A stretch of DNA of 40,083 nt from Poseidonibacter ostreae (GTDB lineage Bacteria; Campylobacterota; Campylobacteria; Campylobacterales; Arcobacteraceae). Every line of letters starts with the position of its first letter. Within the stretch, counting starts at the first letter, position 1. The notes under the pieces were generated by a model, which saw only the letters and a list, made by a program, of their open reading frames with translations, had not been told where the DNA came from and searched no databases. The DNA lies in contig NZ_WFKI01000023.1 of the NCBI RefSeq assembly GCF_009208055.1, positions 1 through 40,083 of the forward strand, read 5' to 3'. Shown piece after piece: positions 1-7,866 of the stretch. Made by a program: the position numbers and the translations under genes.

Positions 1-409
1 ATTTTATAATAACTTTAAATTCTAATTCACAACCTGCTAATGGGTGATTGTAATCTACTGTAACATGTTCTTTTGTTACATCTGTTACAGTTGCTCTAAT
101 AGGTTCTTTTCTATCATTTTCAGCTTCTAAAACCATTCCAATTTGTAAATCAATTCCTTCAAACTCAGAAATATCAAGAGTTTCAGAGAGTTTTTCATCA
201 TATTCTCCATAAGCGTCTTTAGGACTTACTTTTATGATTTTAGTTTCACCTTCATTCATATCTTTTATTCCTAATTCTAAACCACTTATTATTTGTCCTG
301 AACCATATACAAAAGATATAGACTCTTTATCCATGTTTGTATCAATTATTTCATCATTTAGTTTTAATTCATAATTTAATGTAATATTTTGCTTCTCTTT
401 TATTGACAT
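1..409 (-). CDS. slyD: SlyD-like FKBP-type peptidyl-prolyl isomerase (C-terminus beyond window)
   Basis: Reading the minus strand from an ATG at 407-409 gives 136 codons that run off the left edge. The protein begins MSIKEKQNITLNYELKLND and contains FVYGSGQIISGLELGIKDM, the FKBP active-site region (GSGQIIxGLExGI). It later has DYNHPLAGCELEFKV, the NHPLAGxxLxF motif that closes the FKBP fold after the inserted IF domain in SlyD. SlyD proteins are cytoplasmic prolyl isomerases and chaperones, and some deliver nickel through a His-rich tail; that tail lies outside the window, so metal binding cannot be judged. A GAAGGAAC ribosome site lies just before the start. The gene diverges from the protease gene at 485 across a 75-bp AT-rich spacer that must hold both promoters. 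Confidence 0.9.
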   Translation of the reverse strand, partial: MSIKEKQNITLNYELKLNDEIIDTNMDKESISFVYGSGQIISGLELGIKDMNEGETKIIKVSPKDAYGEYDEKLSETLDISEFEGIDLQIGMVLEAENDRKEPIRATVTDVTKEHVTVDYNHPLAGCELEFKVIIK

Positions 410-484
410 ATTGTTCCTTCTATTTTTTGCTTAATACTATATCTAAATAAGCTATGATAAATATATATTTTATTAGAATAAAGT

Positions 485-1423
485 ATGTTTACAAAAATAA
501 TATTACCAATCCTACTTTTATCAACTTTTTGTAATGCCTCTTTTGAAAAAATAAAAATTGGCAAAATAGATAACTATTATAAAGATAAAATAAATTATCA
601 AGAAGTTCGTAATATCTTAGATGAAATAGAACATACTTTTGAATCACAGCTTAATATGAATATTTTTGATTATTCAAATGATGGAAAAGTTATTGATATC
701 CTTTATGTTCCAAGTTCTAAACTTGAAAAAAGAATAGATAGAAAAATCCAAAGACTAAAGTTAAAAAAAGCAAAAATAGAAAAGATTCAAAACTCTTTAC
801 TTAAAAGATTAGAATATATTAATAAGCAAAAAGAGTTTATAGAAGAAGAACATCTTATATTAAATAAAAAAATTAAAACTTTAAATGATTATGTAAAAGA
901 GGTTAATAAACAAAAAAACTTCTCAAAACAAGAGTATACAAAAATCAAAGCTTATATAAAAGAACAACAAACAAAGGTCAAATCCTATACAAATACTTTT
1001 AAAAGAAATCAAAGAAAAATACAATCAAAAGTAAATTTATACAACCAAAAAGTAAATTTGCAAAATTCTTTAATTAGAGACTTTAATAGATTAAATAATG
1101 AAGTTGAAAGAATGAATAGAAGTTTTAAAAAAGTAAAAGGCAATGCATTTGGTATAAAAGAAGTTACTTCAAAAATTTTTTATAAAGATGGAAAAAGAGT
1201 AAAAGAAAAAAGTGTTAAAAATATAATGAATAAGATAGAAATCTATGGTTTTGAGAGTAGAAACGAATTAAAAGCTATAATTGCACATGAGATTGCGCAT
1301 TTAGTTGGAATCCCACATATAGATGATAAAGATGCGTTAATGAATCCGATATTACAAAAAAATCAGATAAATCAACTATCTTTAACACAAAGTGATATTT
1401 TAAATTTTAAGAAAAACTTTTAA
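485..1423 (+). CDS. Secreted metzincin (matrixin-like) zinc metalloprotease with central coiled coil
   Basis: The protein is 312 residues. Residues 1-19 look like a Sec signal peptide (MFTKIILPILLLSTFCNAS). A long Lys/Glu/Gln-rich region, about residues 78-220, is predicted coiled coil. Near the C-terminus is HEIAHLVGIPH (residues 268-278), an exact HExxHxxGxxH zinc site with H268, H272 and H278 as ligands and E269 as catalytic base. It is followed by DALMNP with Met286, the expected Met-turn. These two elements define metzincins such as M10 matrixins. The usual compact protease domain before the zinc helix appears to be interrupted by the coiled coil. The likely location is periplasmic or extracellular. 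The substrate is unknown. It is a single gene, divergent from slyD and convergent with the gene ending at 1424, to which it directly abuts. Confidence 0.75.
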   Translation: MFTKIILPILLLSTFCNASFEKIKIGKIDNYYKDKINYQEVRNILDEIEHTFESQLNMNIFDYSNDGKVIDILYVPSSKLEKRIDRKIQRLKLKKAKIEKIQNSLLKRLEYINKQKEFIEEEHLILNKKIKTLNDYVKEVNKQKNFSKQEYTKIKAYIKEQQTKVKSYTNTFKRNQRKIQSKVNLYNQKVNLQNSLIRDFNRLNNEVERMNRSFKKVKGNAFGIKEVTSKIFYKDGKRVKEKSVKNIMNKIEIYGFESRNELKAIIAHEIAHLVGIPHIDDKDALMNPILQKNQINQLSLTQSDILNFKKNF

Positions 1424-1918
1424 TTAAATAATAACTTGTCCATTTGGTATTTTTCTTAAATCATCAATTTGAAAACATGCATTTGCAATATTTCTAGGGC
1501 TTGTACTTTTATGCTCACTTACAACTTTATGAATTGTTTTCATTTCATCTTCTGTAAAAAGTGATTCATCAAAATCTTCTTCCATTTTAATAAACTTTAA
1601 CTCAGCGAATTTTTTTCTTTCAATAACTTCAATATCTAAATAATCTAAAAGTTCTTGAATAAAATAAAGTCTTTCATCCTCTTCTTCTAAATCTTCATTA
1701 TTAGCAATCACATCAAAAAGTTCACTTAAAAGTACTGGTTCTGGGTTTCTTGAGCTTTTAATATACTCTTCATTAAATATCTTTTTCTCACAAAACTTAA
1801 GATGATTATACTCCATTAGAAAAAGCATAATTGATACTTTCTTATCATTTAGGTGGTCAACTTTTTTATGTAACATGTATAAAATCACATTAGCTATTTT
1901 TGTAATATCTACGTTCAA
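1424..1918 (-). CDS. SocA/Panacea-like (DUF4065-type) protein, orphan
   Basis: The product has 164 residues. The N-terminal part (IANVILYMLH, then KKVSIMLFLMEYNHLKFCEK, then FNEEYIKSSRNPEPVLLSEL) follows the pattern of the Panacea/SocA antitoxin domain: a helix, a 'k+lyya..hL' helix, and a 'fdeef.a...GPv' segment. The assignment is by pattern only and the similarity is moderate. The start is a TTG at 1916-1918, chosen because AAAGGA sits 7 bases upstream and no nearer ATG has such a site. No toxin gene adjoins it: the neighbours are a protease gene (convergent) and acpH (divergent). It may therefore be a domesticated core protein rather than part of a toxin-antitoxin pair. It is cytoplasmic, with no signal or membrane segment. 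Confidence 0.55.
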   Translation of the reverse strand: MNVDITKIANVILYMLHKKVDHLNDKKVSIMLFLMEYNHLKFCEKKIFNEEYIKSSRNPEPVLLSELFDVIANNEDLEEEDERLYFIQELLDYLDIEVIERKKFAELKFIKMEEDFDESLFTEDEMKTIHKVVSEHKSTSPRNIANACFQIDDLRKIPNGQVII

Positions 1919-2028
1919 ATAAATTCCTTTAAATTAGTAAGCGAAGTATATAATATAATGTATAAAGATTTGTTTTATTGTCATTTAAGTTTATTAATAT
2001 AAAGTAAATTTTTAGAAAAAGGAATTTA

Positions 2029-2643
2029 ATGAATTGGTTAGCACATGCTTTTTTATCAGAAGACCATATTGATTTTAAAATTGGAAATATCCTTGCAGAT
2101 CCATTAAAAGCAAAAATATGGGATGATGCGAGTATTCATATGCAAAATGGAATGCAAACACATGTTTTAATTGATTCATATACAGATTCTCATGAAATAG
2201 TAAAGTTAAGCAAAAAAAGATTGAGAGAAAAAGGTTTATTAAAACCTGTAATCATTGACTTGACTTATGACTATTTTCTTACAAAAAATTGGGATTTGTA
2301 TTCTACTATTCCCCTTGATGAATTTACTCAAAGCTTTTATGAAAAAGCAAATATTACTTTAGATTATCTACCAGATGACGCAAAAAATGTAGTAAAAAAC
2401 CTCATAAATAGAGATTTATTAAATAAATATCATACTTTAGAGGATTTAAATACTTCATTTAAAAGAATGGATTTAAGATTATCTGAGCGTTTATTAAAAA
2501 GAGAAAGTGCTTCTGAGTACTTTTATGATGTTCAAATAAATATAGAGGAATTAGAAAATGACTTCTTAGATTTTTTCCCACAATTATGTGAACATACAAA
2601 AAAGGATTTAAACCAAGAGAAAATAAATCATTGGAAGATTTAA
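2029..2643 (+). CDS. acpH: Acyl carrier protein phosphodiesterase (AcpH family)
   Basis: The 204-residue protein starts MNWLAHAFLS and continues with IGNILADPLKAK, HVLIDSYTDSH and IDLTYDYFLTKNW. These match the conserved blocks of E. coli AcpH (MNFLAHLHLA, GNLLADFV, H.RID..TD, LD..WDHFL..HW). AcpH removes the 4'-phosphopantetheine arm from holo-acyl carrier protein in the cytoplasm, and the family length is about 190-200 residues. An AAAAAGGA ribosome site lies 5 bases before the ATG. The gene is divergent from the SocA-like gene, and the 110-bp spacer contains AT-rich promoter-like sequence (TATAATATAATG near 1949-1960). It converges on the yhcH gene with a gap of 20 bases. Confidence 0.88.
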   Translation: MNWLAHAFLSEDHIDFKIGNILADPLKAKIWDDASIHMQNGMQTHVLIDSYTDSHEIVKLSKKRLREKGLLKPVIIDLTYDYFLTKNWDLYSTIPLDEFTQSFYEKANITLDYLPDDAKNVVKNLINRDLLNKYHTLEDLNTSFKRMDLRLSERLLKRESASEYFYDVQINIEELENDFLDFFPQLCEHTKKDLNQEKINHWKI

Positions 2644-2663
2644 ACTCTTTAAAAATTTAGAAC

Positions 2664-3143
2664 TTATCCTAAATTAACAGGTATTTTTATAACTGCTTTA
2701 TAAATCAACTCTTTATTTTCTACTTTTACACATGGTTGATGTGCATCGCTTGGATAAAAAATAGCTAGACAATTCTCACGAATAAGAAGTTTTGAAGTAG
2801 CATTTTCTTTACCTTTATACTTAATAAAATCTGTTTTTTCAACATAATTAGTTTCAATTTCTAAAGAGTCTAAATCACAAACGTCCATATACTCTTCACC
2901 TTTTACCATAAACTGTATATCAATATATTTTTTATGTGATTCAAAAAAACAATCTTCTCTATTTTTTGTATAATATGCTTGCTTTAAAACAAAAATATCT
3001 TCACTTATCATCTCTTTTATACACTCGCCATCTTTAATATCTAAAAAATCGTCTGTTATATTTTCTAAATAATCAAAAGCTATTTGAAAAGCTTCTTTTG
3101 AAACTTGTTTTTTTACTTCTTCTAAACTACCAAAAATTGCCAT
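2664..3143 (-). CDS. YhcH/YjgK/YiaL family (DUF386) cupin-like protein
   Basis: The 159-residue protein matches the YhcH/YjgK/YiaL family. It has ESHKKYIDIQFMVKGEE in the middle and LAIFYPSDAHQP near the end, the two conserved blocks that supply the presumed metal-binding His residues of the double-stranded beta-helix. Characterised relatives are EbgC-type beta-galactosidase accessory subunits and enzymes linked to sialic acid or rare sugar anomer handling. The substrate here is not known, and no sugar-utilisation gene adjoins it. It lies 2 bases downstream of hemF on the same strand, with its own AAAGG site before the ATG, so the two are probably co-transcribed. Confidence 0.85.
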   Translation of the reverse strand: MAIFGSLEEVKKQVSKEAFQIAFDYLENITDDFLDIKDGECIKEMISEDIFVLKQAYYTKNREDCFFESHKKYIDIQFMVKGEEYMDVCDLDSLEIETNYVEKTDFIKYKGKENATSKLLIRENCLAIFYPSDAHQPCVKVENKELIYKAVIKIPVNLG

Positions 3144-3145
3144 GT

Positions 3146-4180
3146 TTAACCTTTATGATTTGATACTGTTGATGGAACAGTGTTTCCACTAGCTTGCATA
3201 CTTAAAGCTTTTGGATACTTTTTATAATGTACTCGTACAACTTGTGCAAGTTTTTCTTTTGTTTTTTTATCAACTTTTCCATCTTCATTTATAACTTCCA
3301 CTAAATTTGAAACTAATTCATCTTGAGGCTTTGTGGCTTTTTCTTGCCATGATTTTAATAAATCTTTATTTATAAAAGTAGGTAGGGACCCCATGATTCC
3401 AACATCGTTTTGATTATGGATTAAAAGCCCTGAAGTTGTACCTCTATCAAGTGTTAAAACTTGAAATAAATATAGGGTATGATAATTAAGTTGCTTCTTT
3501 TTATCTTCTTCTAAAATATTTTTTCTTGTATTAAAGGCATTTGAAATTATATCAATATAAGTATCAATTATTCCCTCTCCAAAACTATTTGCAAAGTTAT
3601 AATCTTCTTTTGTATTTGATGTTTTATAGTTTTCTAAATAAAAATGAGAAATACCTCTGTGTCTATTTAAATCAGAAATATTAAAGTATTTATCACCTTG
3701 TTTAATTCCCTCTTCATAAGTATCTTTTGAAAGAGTTTTTAAAGATTTAACAAATACTTCTTTATCTTCATTATTTTCAATACTTGGATTTAAATCTGCC
3801 ATAACACGCCAATAAGAATCACTTCCTTTTATTTGAGTTAAAGAAATATGAATATGAATAGATGGAACATTAGGATTTTTTGGATGAATTATCGTTGAGA
3901 TTGCACTTGCACTTTGAAGTTTTTTACTCTCATCTTCATCATAATGTACTTGTGATACATTTACACTTGCAGTATTAAATAATATATTATCTCTTGCCTC
4001 AAATCTTGAACCACCACCGTGAATTCCTTCATCTCTTAGCCATGTAACTTCTTCAAAGTTTTTATTCTCACCAATTGTTTGGCTTAAATGATTTAGTTTG
4101 TCTACAAATCTTTTTTGTAAAGCTCTTACAAGTTTGTAAGCATCAATAGCTTCATTTGATTTTGCCATAATCATATTCAT
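3146..4180 (-). CDS. hemF: Oxygen-dependent coproporphyrinogen III oxidase
   Basis: This enzyme converts coproporphyrinogen III to protoporphyrinogen IX using O2, late in haem synthesis in the cytoplasm. Visible family blocks are GGGSRFE (about residue 55), NTASVNVSQVHYD, SAISTIIHPKNPNVPSIHIH and DSYWRVMADLNPS, plus RGTTSGLLIHNQNDVGIMGS towards the C-terminus. The open frame extends upstream to 4282, but that extension would run into the divergent adenine deaminase gene. I place the start at the ATG at 4178-4180 because AAGG lies 9 bases upstream; this gives 344 residues, close to the usual 300-340. An ATTGTA at 4206-4211 (TACAAT on the minus strand) is a candidate -10. yhcH follows 2 bases after the stop. 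Presence of HemF suggests an organism that lives with oxygen. Confidence 0.88.
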   Translation of the reverse strand: MNMIMAKSNEAIDAYKLVRALQKRFVDKLNHLSQTIGENKNFEEVTWLRDEGIHGGGSRFEARDNILFNTASVNVSQVHYDEDESKKLQSASAISTIIHPKNPNVPSIHIHISLTQIKGSDSYWRVMADLNPSIENNEDKEVFVKSLKTLSKDTYEEGIKQGDKYFNISDLNRHRGISHFYLENYKTSNTKEDYNFANSFGEGIIDTYIDIISNAFNTRKNILEEDKKKQLNYHTLYLFQVLTLDRGTTSGLLIHNQNDVGIMGSLPTFINKDLLKSWQEKATKPQDELVSNLVEVINEDGKVDKKTKEKLAQVVRVHYKKYPKALSMQASGNTVPSTVSNHKG

Positions 4181-4217
4181 ATATGTGTACCTTAAATTTT
4201 TTCTTATTGTATCATAG

Positions 4218-4223
4218 TATAAT
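4218..4223 (+). promoter_or_regulatory. Candidate -10 element for the adenine deaminase gene
   Basis: A consensus TATAAT lies 32 bases before the start codon at 4255 in the 74-bp spacer between divergent hemF and the deaminase gene. No clear -35 is visible, which is usual for sigma-70 promoters in this phylum. This is a pattern match only. Confidence 0.45.
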
Positions 4224-4254
4224 TGGAAAAATAAATAAGAAATACTGGAAATAA

Positions 4255-5250
4255 ATGATAGATTTAATAAAAAGATTACCAAAAGCAGAGCTTCATTTAC
4301 ATATTGAGGGTTCCTTAGAGCCAGAACTTATGTTTAAATTAGCAAAAAGAAATAATATACAAATACCTTATAAAAACATAGAAGATGTAAGGAACGCATA
4401 TAACTTTTCAAATCTACAAAGCTTTTTAGATATTTATTATGCAGGAGCAAATGTACTTATAACTAAGCAAGATTTTTGTGATTTAACGCATGAATATATT
4501 TTAAAATGTGTAGAAAATAATATTATCCATACCGAAATATTTTTTGACCCTCAATCACATACTTCAAGAGGAATTTCATTTGAAACTGTAATTACAGGAA
4601 TAAAAGAAGCCTTAGCTGATGCAAAAGAAAAGTATGGGATTACATCTTGTATTATTATGTGTTTTTTAAGACACTTATCACAAGAAGATGCCTTTAAAAC
4701 TTTAAATCAAGCTTTATCTTTTAAAAGTGATATTACAGCAGTAGGCTTAGACTCTTCAGAGTTAGGAAATCCTCCTAAAAAGTTTGAAGAAGTATTTAAA
4801 AAAGCAAAAGAGCAGGGCTTTAAACTTGTAGCTCATGCTGGAGAAGAAGCTGATGTTTCATATATTTATGAAGCTTTAGATGTATTAGAGATACAAAGAA
4901 TTGACCATGGTGTACAGTCTATAAAATCAGATGAGTTAATGAAAAGATTAAAAAAAGAACAAATACCTCTTACAGTTTGTCCCAATTCAAATATAGAGTT
5001 AAAAGTATTTGAAAACTATAAAGAACACAATATAAAAAAACTTTTAGATTATGGACTTAATGTGACAGTAAACTCAGATGACCCAGCATACTTTAAAGGT
5101 TATTTAAATCAAAACTTTATAAATCTATATGAAAACTTAGAGCTTTCAAAAGAAGATATTATTACTTTAGTAAAGAACTCTTTTAACTCAAGTTTTATAG
5201 ATGAAAAGCTAAAAAAAGAGTATATATCAAAAGTAGATAAAGTAATATAA
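4255..5250 (+). CDS. Adenine deaminase (adenosine deaminase superfamily)
   Basis: The 331-residue protein is a member of the adenosine/AMP deaminase superfamily. Zinc ligands are visible in ELHLHIEG (H14, H16), VAHAGEE (H194, with catalytic E197) and the SDDP motif (D275, D276); RIDHGV supplies H218. The wording of several blocks (YYAGANVL, FFDPQSHTSRGI, FLRHLSQE, VGLDSSELGNPP, VNSDDPAYF.GY) follows the bacterial adenine deaminase branch typified by Pseudomonas PA0148 rather than classical adenosine deaminase. The likely reaction is therefore adenine to hypoxanthine plus ammonia in purine salvage. Substrate choice is inferred from that resemblance. A GGA ribosome site precedes the ATG. The phosphatase-like gene follows after 13 bases and is probably in the same operon. 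Confidence 0.85.
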   Translation: MIDLIKRLPKAELHLHIEGSLEPELMFKLAKRNNIQIPYKNIEDVRNAYNFSNLQSFLDIYYAGANVLITKQDFCDLTHEYILKCVENNIIHTEIFFDPQSHTSRGISFETVITGIKEALADAKEKYGITSCIIMCFLRHLSQEDAFKTLNQALSFKSDITAVGLDSSELGNPPKKFEEVFKKAKEQGFKLVAHAGEEADVSYIYEALDVLEIQRIDHGVQSIKSDELMKRLKKEQIPLTVCPNSNIELKVFENYKEHNIKKLLDYGLNVTVNSDDPAYFKGYLNQNFINLYENLELSKEDIITLVKNSFNSSFIDEKLKKEYISKVDKVI

Positions 5251-5263
5251 TAAAAGGCATAAA

Positions 5264-5713
5264 ATGGAAGAAATATTAAATTATATAAAAATAAATGAAC
5301 TAATCTCAACATCAGGACAACCAAGCCCAGAGCAATTTGAAACTATTGCCCAAAATGATTTTGAAGTAGTTATAAATCTAGCACTTCATAACGCTTCAAA
5401 TGCTATAGAAAATGAAGATAAAATAGTAACTGATTTAAAAATGGCATATTTTCATATCCCAGTAGATTTTGAAAATCCAAAACCCTCAGATGTAAAACTT
5501 TTTTTAAATACATTACAAGCTTTAGGAGCAAATAAAGTATGGGTTCATTGTGCTTTAAACTATAGAGTAACTGCATTTATGTATGTTTATCACAAATATA
5601 TATTAAATACTCCGTTTAATGAAATTAATATTTCAATGTTTGATCAGTGGTCACCTGATAGTAAATGGCAAGAGATAATGAAAATAGACTTTGAAGAAAT
5701 CAAAAAAGCTTAA
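5264..5713 (+). CDS. Protein tyrosine phosphatase-like protein with short CX4R loop
   Basis: The 149-residue protein resembles the small 'protein tyrosine phosphatase family' proteins related to DUF442. It has ISTSGQPSPEQF near the start and KVWVHCALNYRVTAF at residues 91-105. The presumed catalytic Cys96 and Arg101 are separated by four residues, not the five of the classical CX5R phosphate loop. I believe similar HCAxNxRVxAF loops occur in homologues, so this is probably a family trait rather than damage. Activity and substrate are unknown. The protein is cytoplasmic with no membrane segment. An AAAAGG site precedes the ATG, and the short gap after the deaminase gene suggests one transcript. 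Confidence 0.7.
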   Translation: MEEILNYIKINELISTSGQPSPEQFETIAQNDFEVVINLALHNASNAIENEDKIVTDLKMAYFHIPVDFENPKPSDVKLFLNTLQALGANKVWVHCALNYRVTAFMYVYHKYILNTPFNEINISMFDQWSPDSKWQEIMKIDFEEIKKA

Positions 5714-5800
5714 CATCTTTTATCTAAGATAAGCTGACAAAAGCAAGTCTTATCCAAACTTTTGATAATATGCAATTTATAAAATAATAATGGAACAAAT

Positions 5801-6907
5801 TTGAAAATAGAAACAAAAACCCAGAAATTTGATGAACGCTTACATTTAGAAAGTGGAAGAATACTAGAATCTTATGAGCTTGTATATGAAACATATGGGG
5901 AATTAAACGAAGATAAATCAAATGTAATTGTTATATGTCACGCACTTGCAGGTTCACATCATGCAGCTGGTCGTTATGGTGATGAAGCAAAGCCAGGTTG
6001 GTGGGATAAATTTATTGGTGATGGAAAAGTAGTTGATACGACAAAATATTTTGTAATATGCTCAAATAACTTAGGAAGTACATTTGGTTCTACAAATGCT
6101 CTAAGTATTGACCCTTCAACAAAACAAGAGTATAGACTTAAGTTTCCTATTTTAACAATATCTGATATTGTTAAAGCTCAAATGGCCTTATATAAAAAAT
6201 TAGGAATTGAGAAAGCAGTTGCTGTAATTGGTGGCTCAATGGGTGGTATGCAAGCTCTTTGTTATTCTATTGAATATCCAGAGTTTACAGACACCGTAAT
6301 TGCAATGGCAACAACAGCATATACAAGACCATGGGCAATTGCAATAAATAAAATAGCAATTGAAGCTATAAGACACGACCCTGTTTTTAAAAATGGACTT
6401 TATAAAAAAGAAGATTTAGAAGCAAGTGGTTTACCAGGTCTTGCAATAGGAAGAATGGCTGGATTAATAGCCTATTTAAGTCCAAACTTATTTAATGATA
6501 AGTTTGGAAGGGAATATTCAAGTAAAGATGGATTATATGAACTATTTGGTAGATTTGAAGTTGAAAGATACTTAGAATACAACGCATATAGTTTTCCAAA
6601 AGTATTTGATCCTTTATCTTATTTATATATCTGTAAAACAATGAATATTTTTGATGCAGGAAGAAATAAAGATAAGTTAGAAGATTCTTTTGATAAGCTA
6701 AAGTGTAATTTACACTTAATCGCTTTTGAAGATGATATGTTATTTTTCCCTGAAGAAATGGAAGAGATAAGAGATATCATGATAAAACTAGGCAAAGAAG
6801 ACCAAGTAACATACAAACTTATAAACAGTAAATCAGGACATGATTCTTTTTTAGTTGAAGTTGATAAGTTTGCAGATTATACAAGAAATATATTAGAAGG
6901 TAAATAA
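5801..6907 (+). CDS. metX: Homoserine O-acetyltransferase
   Basis: MetX transfers an acetyl group from acetyl-CoA to L-homoserine, the first committed step of methionine synthesis by direct sulfhydrylation. The 368-residue alpha/beta-hydrolase-fold protein shows the oxyanion region VICHALAGSHHAAG, the nucleophile elbow GGSMGGMQAL with Ser146, an acidic FEDDMLFFP segment, and GHDSFL with His347. All match the family, as does the length. The start is a TTG at 5801: GGA lies 6 bases before it, and the nearby ATG at 5790 is out of frame and stops after four codons. The stop overlaps the xseB start by one base. Confidence 0.93.
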   Translation: MKIETKTQKFDERLHLESGRILESYELVYETYGELNEDKSNVIVICHALAGSHHAAGRYGDEAKPGWWDKFIGDGKVVDTTKYFVICSNNLGSTFGSTNALSIDPSTKQEYRLKFPILTISDIVKAQMALYKKLGIEKAVAVIGGSMGGMQALCYSIEYPEFTDTVIAMATTAYTRPWAIAINKIAIEAIRHDPVFKNGLYKKEDLEASGLPGLAIGRMAGLIAYLSPNLFNDKFGREYSSKDGLYELFGRFEVERYLEYNAYSFPKVFDPLSYLYICKTMNIFDAGRNKDKLEDSFDKLKCNLHLIAFEDDMLFFPEEMEEIRDIMIKLGKEDQVTYKLINSKSGHDSFLVEVDKFADYTRNILEGK

Positions 6908-7104
6908 TGAGTACAGAAACAGAAAAATTAGTATTTGAAGATAAAATAGTAGAGGCAAAACAACTTTTAGAAAAGTTATCAAACCCACAAATCACACTAA
7001 GTGATTCTATTGAAGTATATAAAACAGGTATTAAGCAACTAGAAGATGCACAAAAACTACTAGATGAAGCAAAGCTTATCTTTACAACACAAGAAAAAAA
7101 CTAG
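6907..7104 (+). CDS. xseB: Exodeoxyribonuclease VII small subunit
   Basis: The 65-residue protein has the XseB pattern: FEDKIVEAKQLLEKLSNP, then LSDSIEVYKTGIKQLEDAQKLLDEAK. These are two helices that bind the large subunit XseA to form the single-strand DNA exonuclease used in repair. The family length is about 60-85 residues. The ATG overlaps the metX stop by one base, so translation is probably coupled. xseA is not in the window. Confidence 0.9.
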   Translation: MSTETEKLVFEDKIVEAKQLLEKLSNPQITLSDSIEVYKTGIKQLEDAQKLLDEAKLIFTTQEKN

Positions 7105-7132
7105 AAGAAAACTAATAACAAAAGCTTACATA

Positions 7133-7190
7133 TTGTTATATATTTTATAACAACTTAAAAAATCCGATAAACTTTTCATATATTGAAAAG
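7133..7190. repeat. Two adjacent inverted repeats in the xseB-radC spacer
   Basis: TTGTTATA (7133-7140) and TATAACAA (7146-7153) form an 8-bp stem around a 5-base loop. CTTTTCA (7172-7178) and TGAAAAG (7184-7190) form a 7-bp stem around TATAT. The second stem ends just before the AAGGA ribosome site of radC. They could be regulator-binding sites or RNA hairpins; neither is followed by a T-run. Confidence 0.4.
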
Positions 7191-7203
7191 CTAAGGATTT
7201 AAA

Positions 7204-7866
7204 ATGAAAACTATTCAAGACTTAGAAGAGATAAATAAACCAAGAGAAAAACTATATAAAAAAGGTGCTCAAGCACTAAAAGATTATGAACTTCTAAGTG
7301 TACTTTTAGGCTCAGGTGTAAAAGGTAAAGACGTAATAACTTTATCAAAAGAAATAATCAAAATATTAGAAACAGATTTCACTTCAATCACTTTAGAAAT
7401 GCTTACTAGTATCCATGGTTTAGGAAAAGCCAAAGCTTCTCAAGTTTTAGCTAGTATTGAACTTTGTAAAAGATATTTAAGTGATAAACAAAAAATAAGA
7501 ATATCAAGCTCACGAGATGTATATGAAGAACTAATTCCCTATAAAGATAAACAACAAGAATACTTTTTATGCATTTACCTAGATGGAGCAAATCATCTTA
7601 TAAATACAGAAGTAATAAGTATAGGTACACTAAACCAAAGCCTAGTTCATCCAAGAGAGGTGTTTTCTTATGCGATTGAAAAAAGATGTGCAAGTATTAT
7701 CCTAGCTCATAACCATCCAAGTGGAACACTAGAGCCAAGTCTTTCTGATATAAATATAACAAAAAGATTACAAGAAGCTGGGAAGATTTTGGGTATTGAT
7801 ATCCTCGATCATGTGATATTTACTCAAAGTGGTTTTTATTCTTTTAAAGAAGAGGGGATATTGTGA
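7204..7866 (+). CDS. radC: RadC family protein (JAMM/MPN domain)
   Basis: The 220-residue protein has a helix-hairpin-helix-like segment (IHGLGKAKASQVLAS, residues 70-84) and a C-terminal JAB/MPN metal site. His169, His171 and Asp182 in ILAHNHPSGTLEPSLSD form the HxH...D zinc motif, with EVISIGTLNQSLVHPREVF upstream as expected. RadC was once considered a DNA repair protein, but its true role is unsettled; relatives occur in core genomes and in mobile or defence regions. The start is supported by AAGGA 6 bases upstream. The stop overlaps the start of the toxin-like gene by 4 bases. Confidence 0.93.
   Translation: MKTIQDLEEINKPREKLYKKGAQALKDYELLSVLLGSGVKGKDVITLSKEIIKILETDFTSITLEMLTSIHGLGKAKASQVLASIELCKRYLSDKQKIRISSSRDVYEELIPYKDKQQEYFLCIYLDGANHLINTEVISIGTLNQSLVHPREVFSYAIEKRCASIILAHNHPSGTLEPSLSDINITKRLQEAGKILGIDILDHVIFTQSGFYSFKEEGIL

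Noticed and set aside
4181..4282. An N-terminal hydrophobic extension of HemF starting at 4282, suggesting a signal peptide
   Set aside because: It overlaps the divergent adenine deaminase start and promoter, and a good start with AAGG exists at 4180. HemF is cytoplasmic.
5724..5921. Minus-strand frame across the metX start
   Set aside because: It overlaps the conserved N-terminus of MetX and resembles no known protein.
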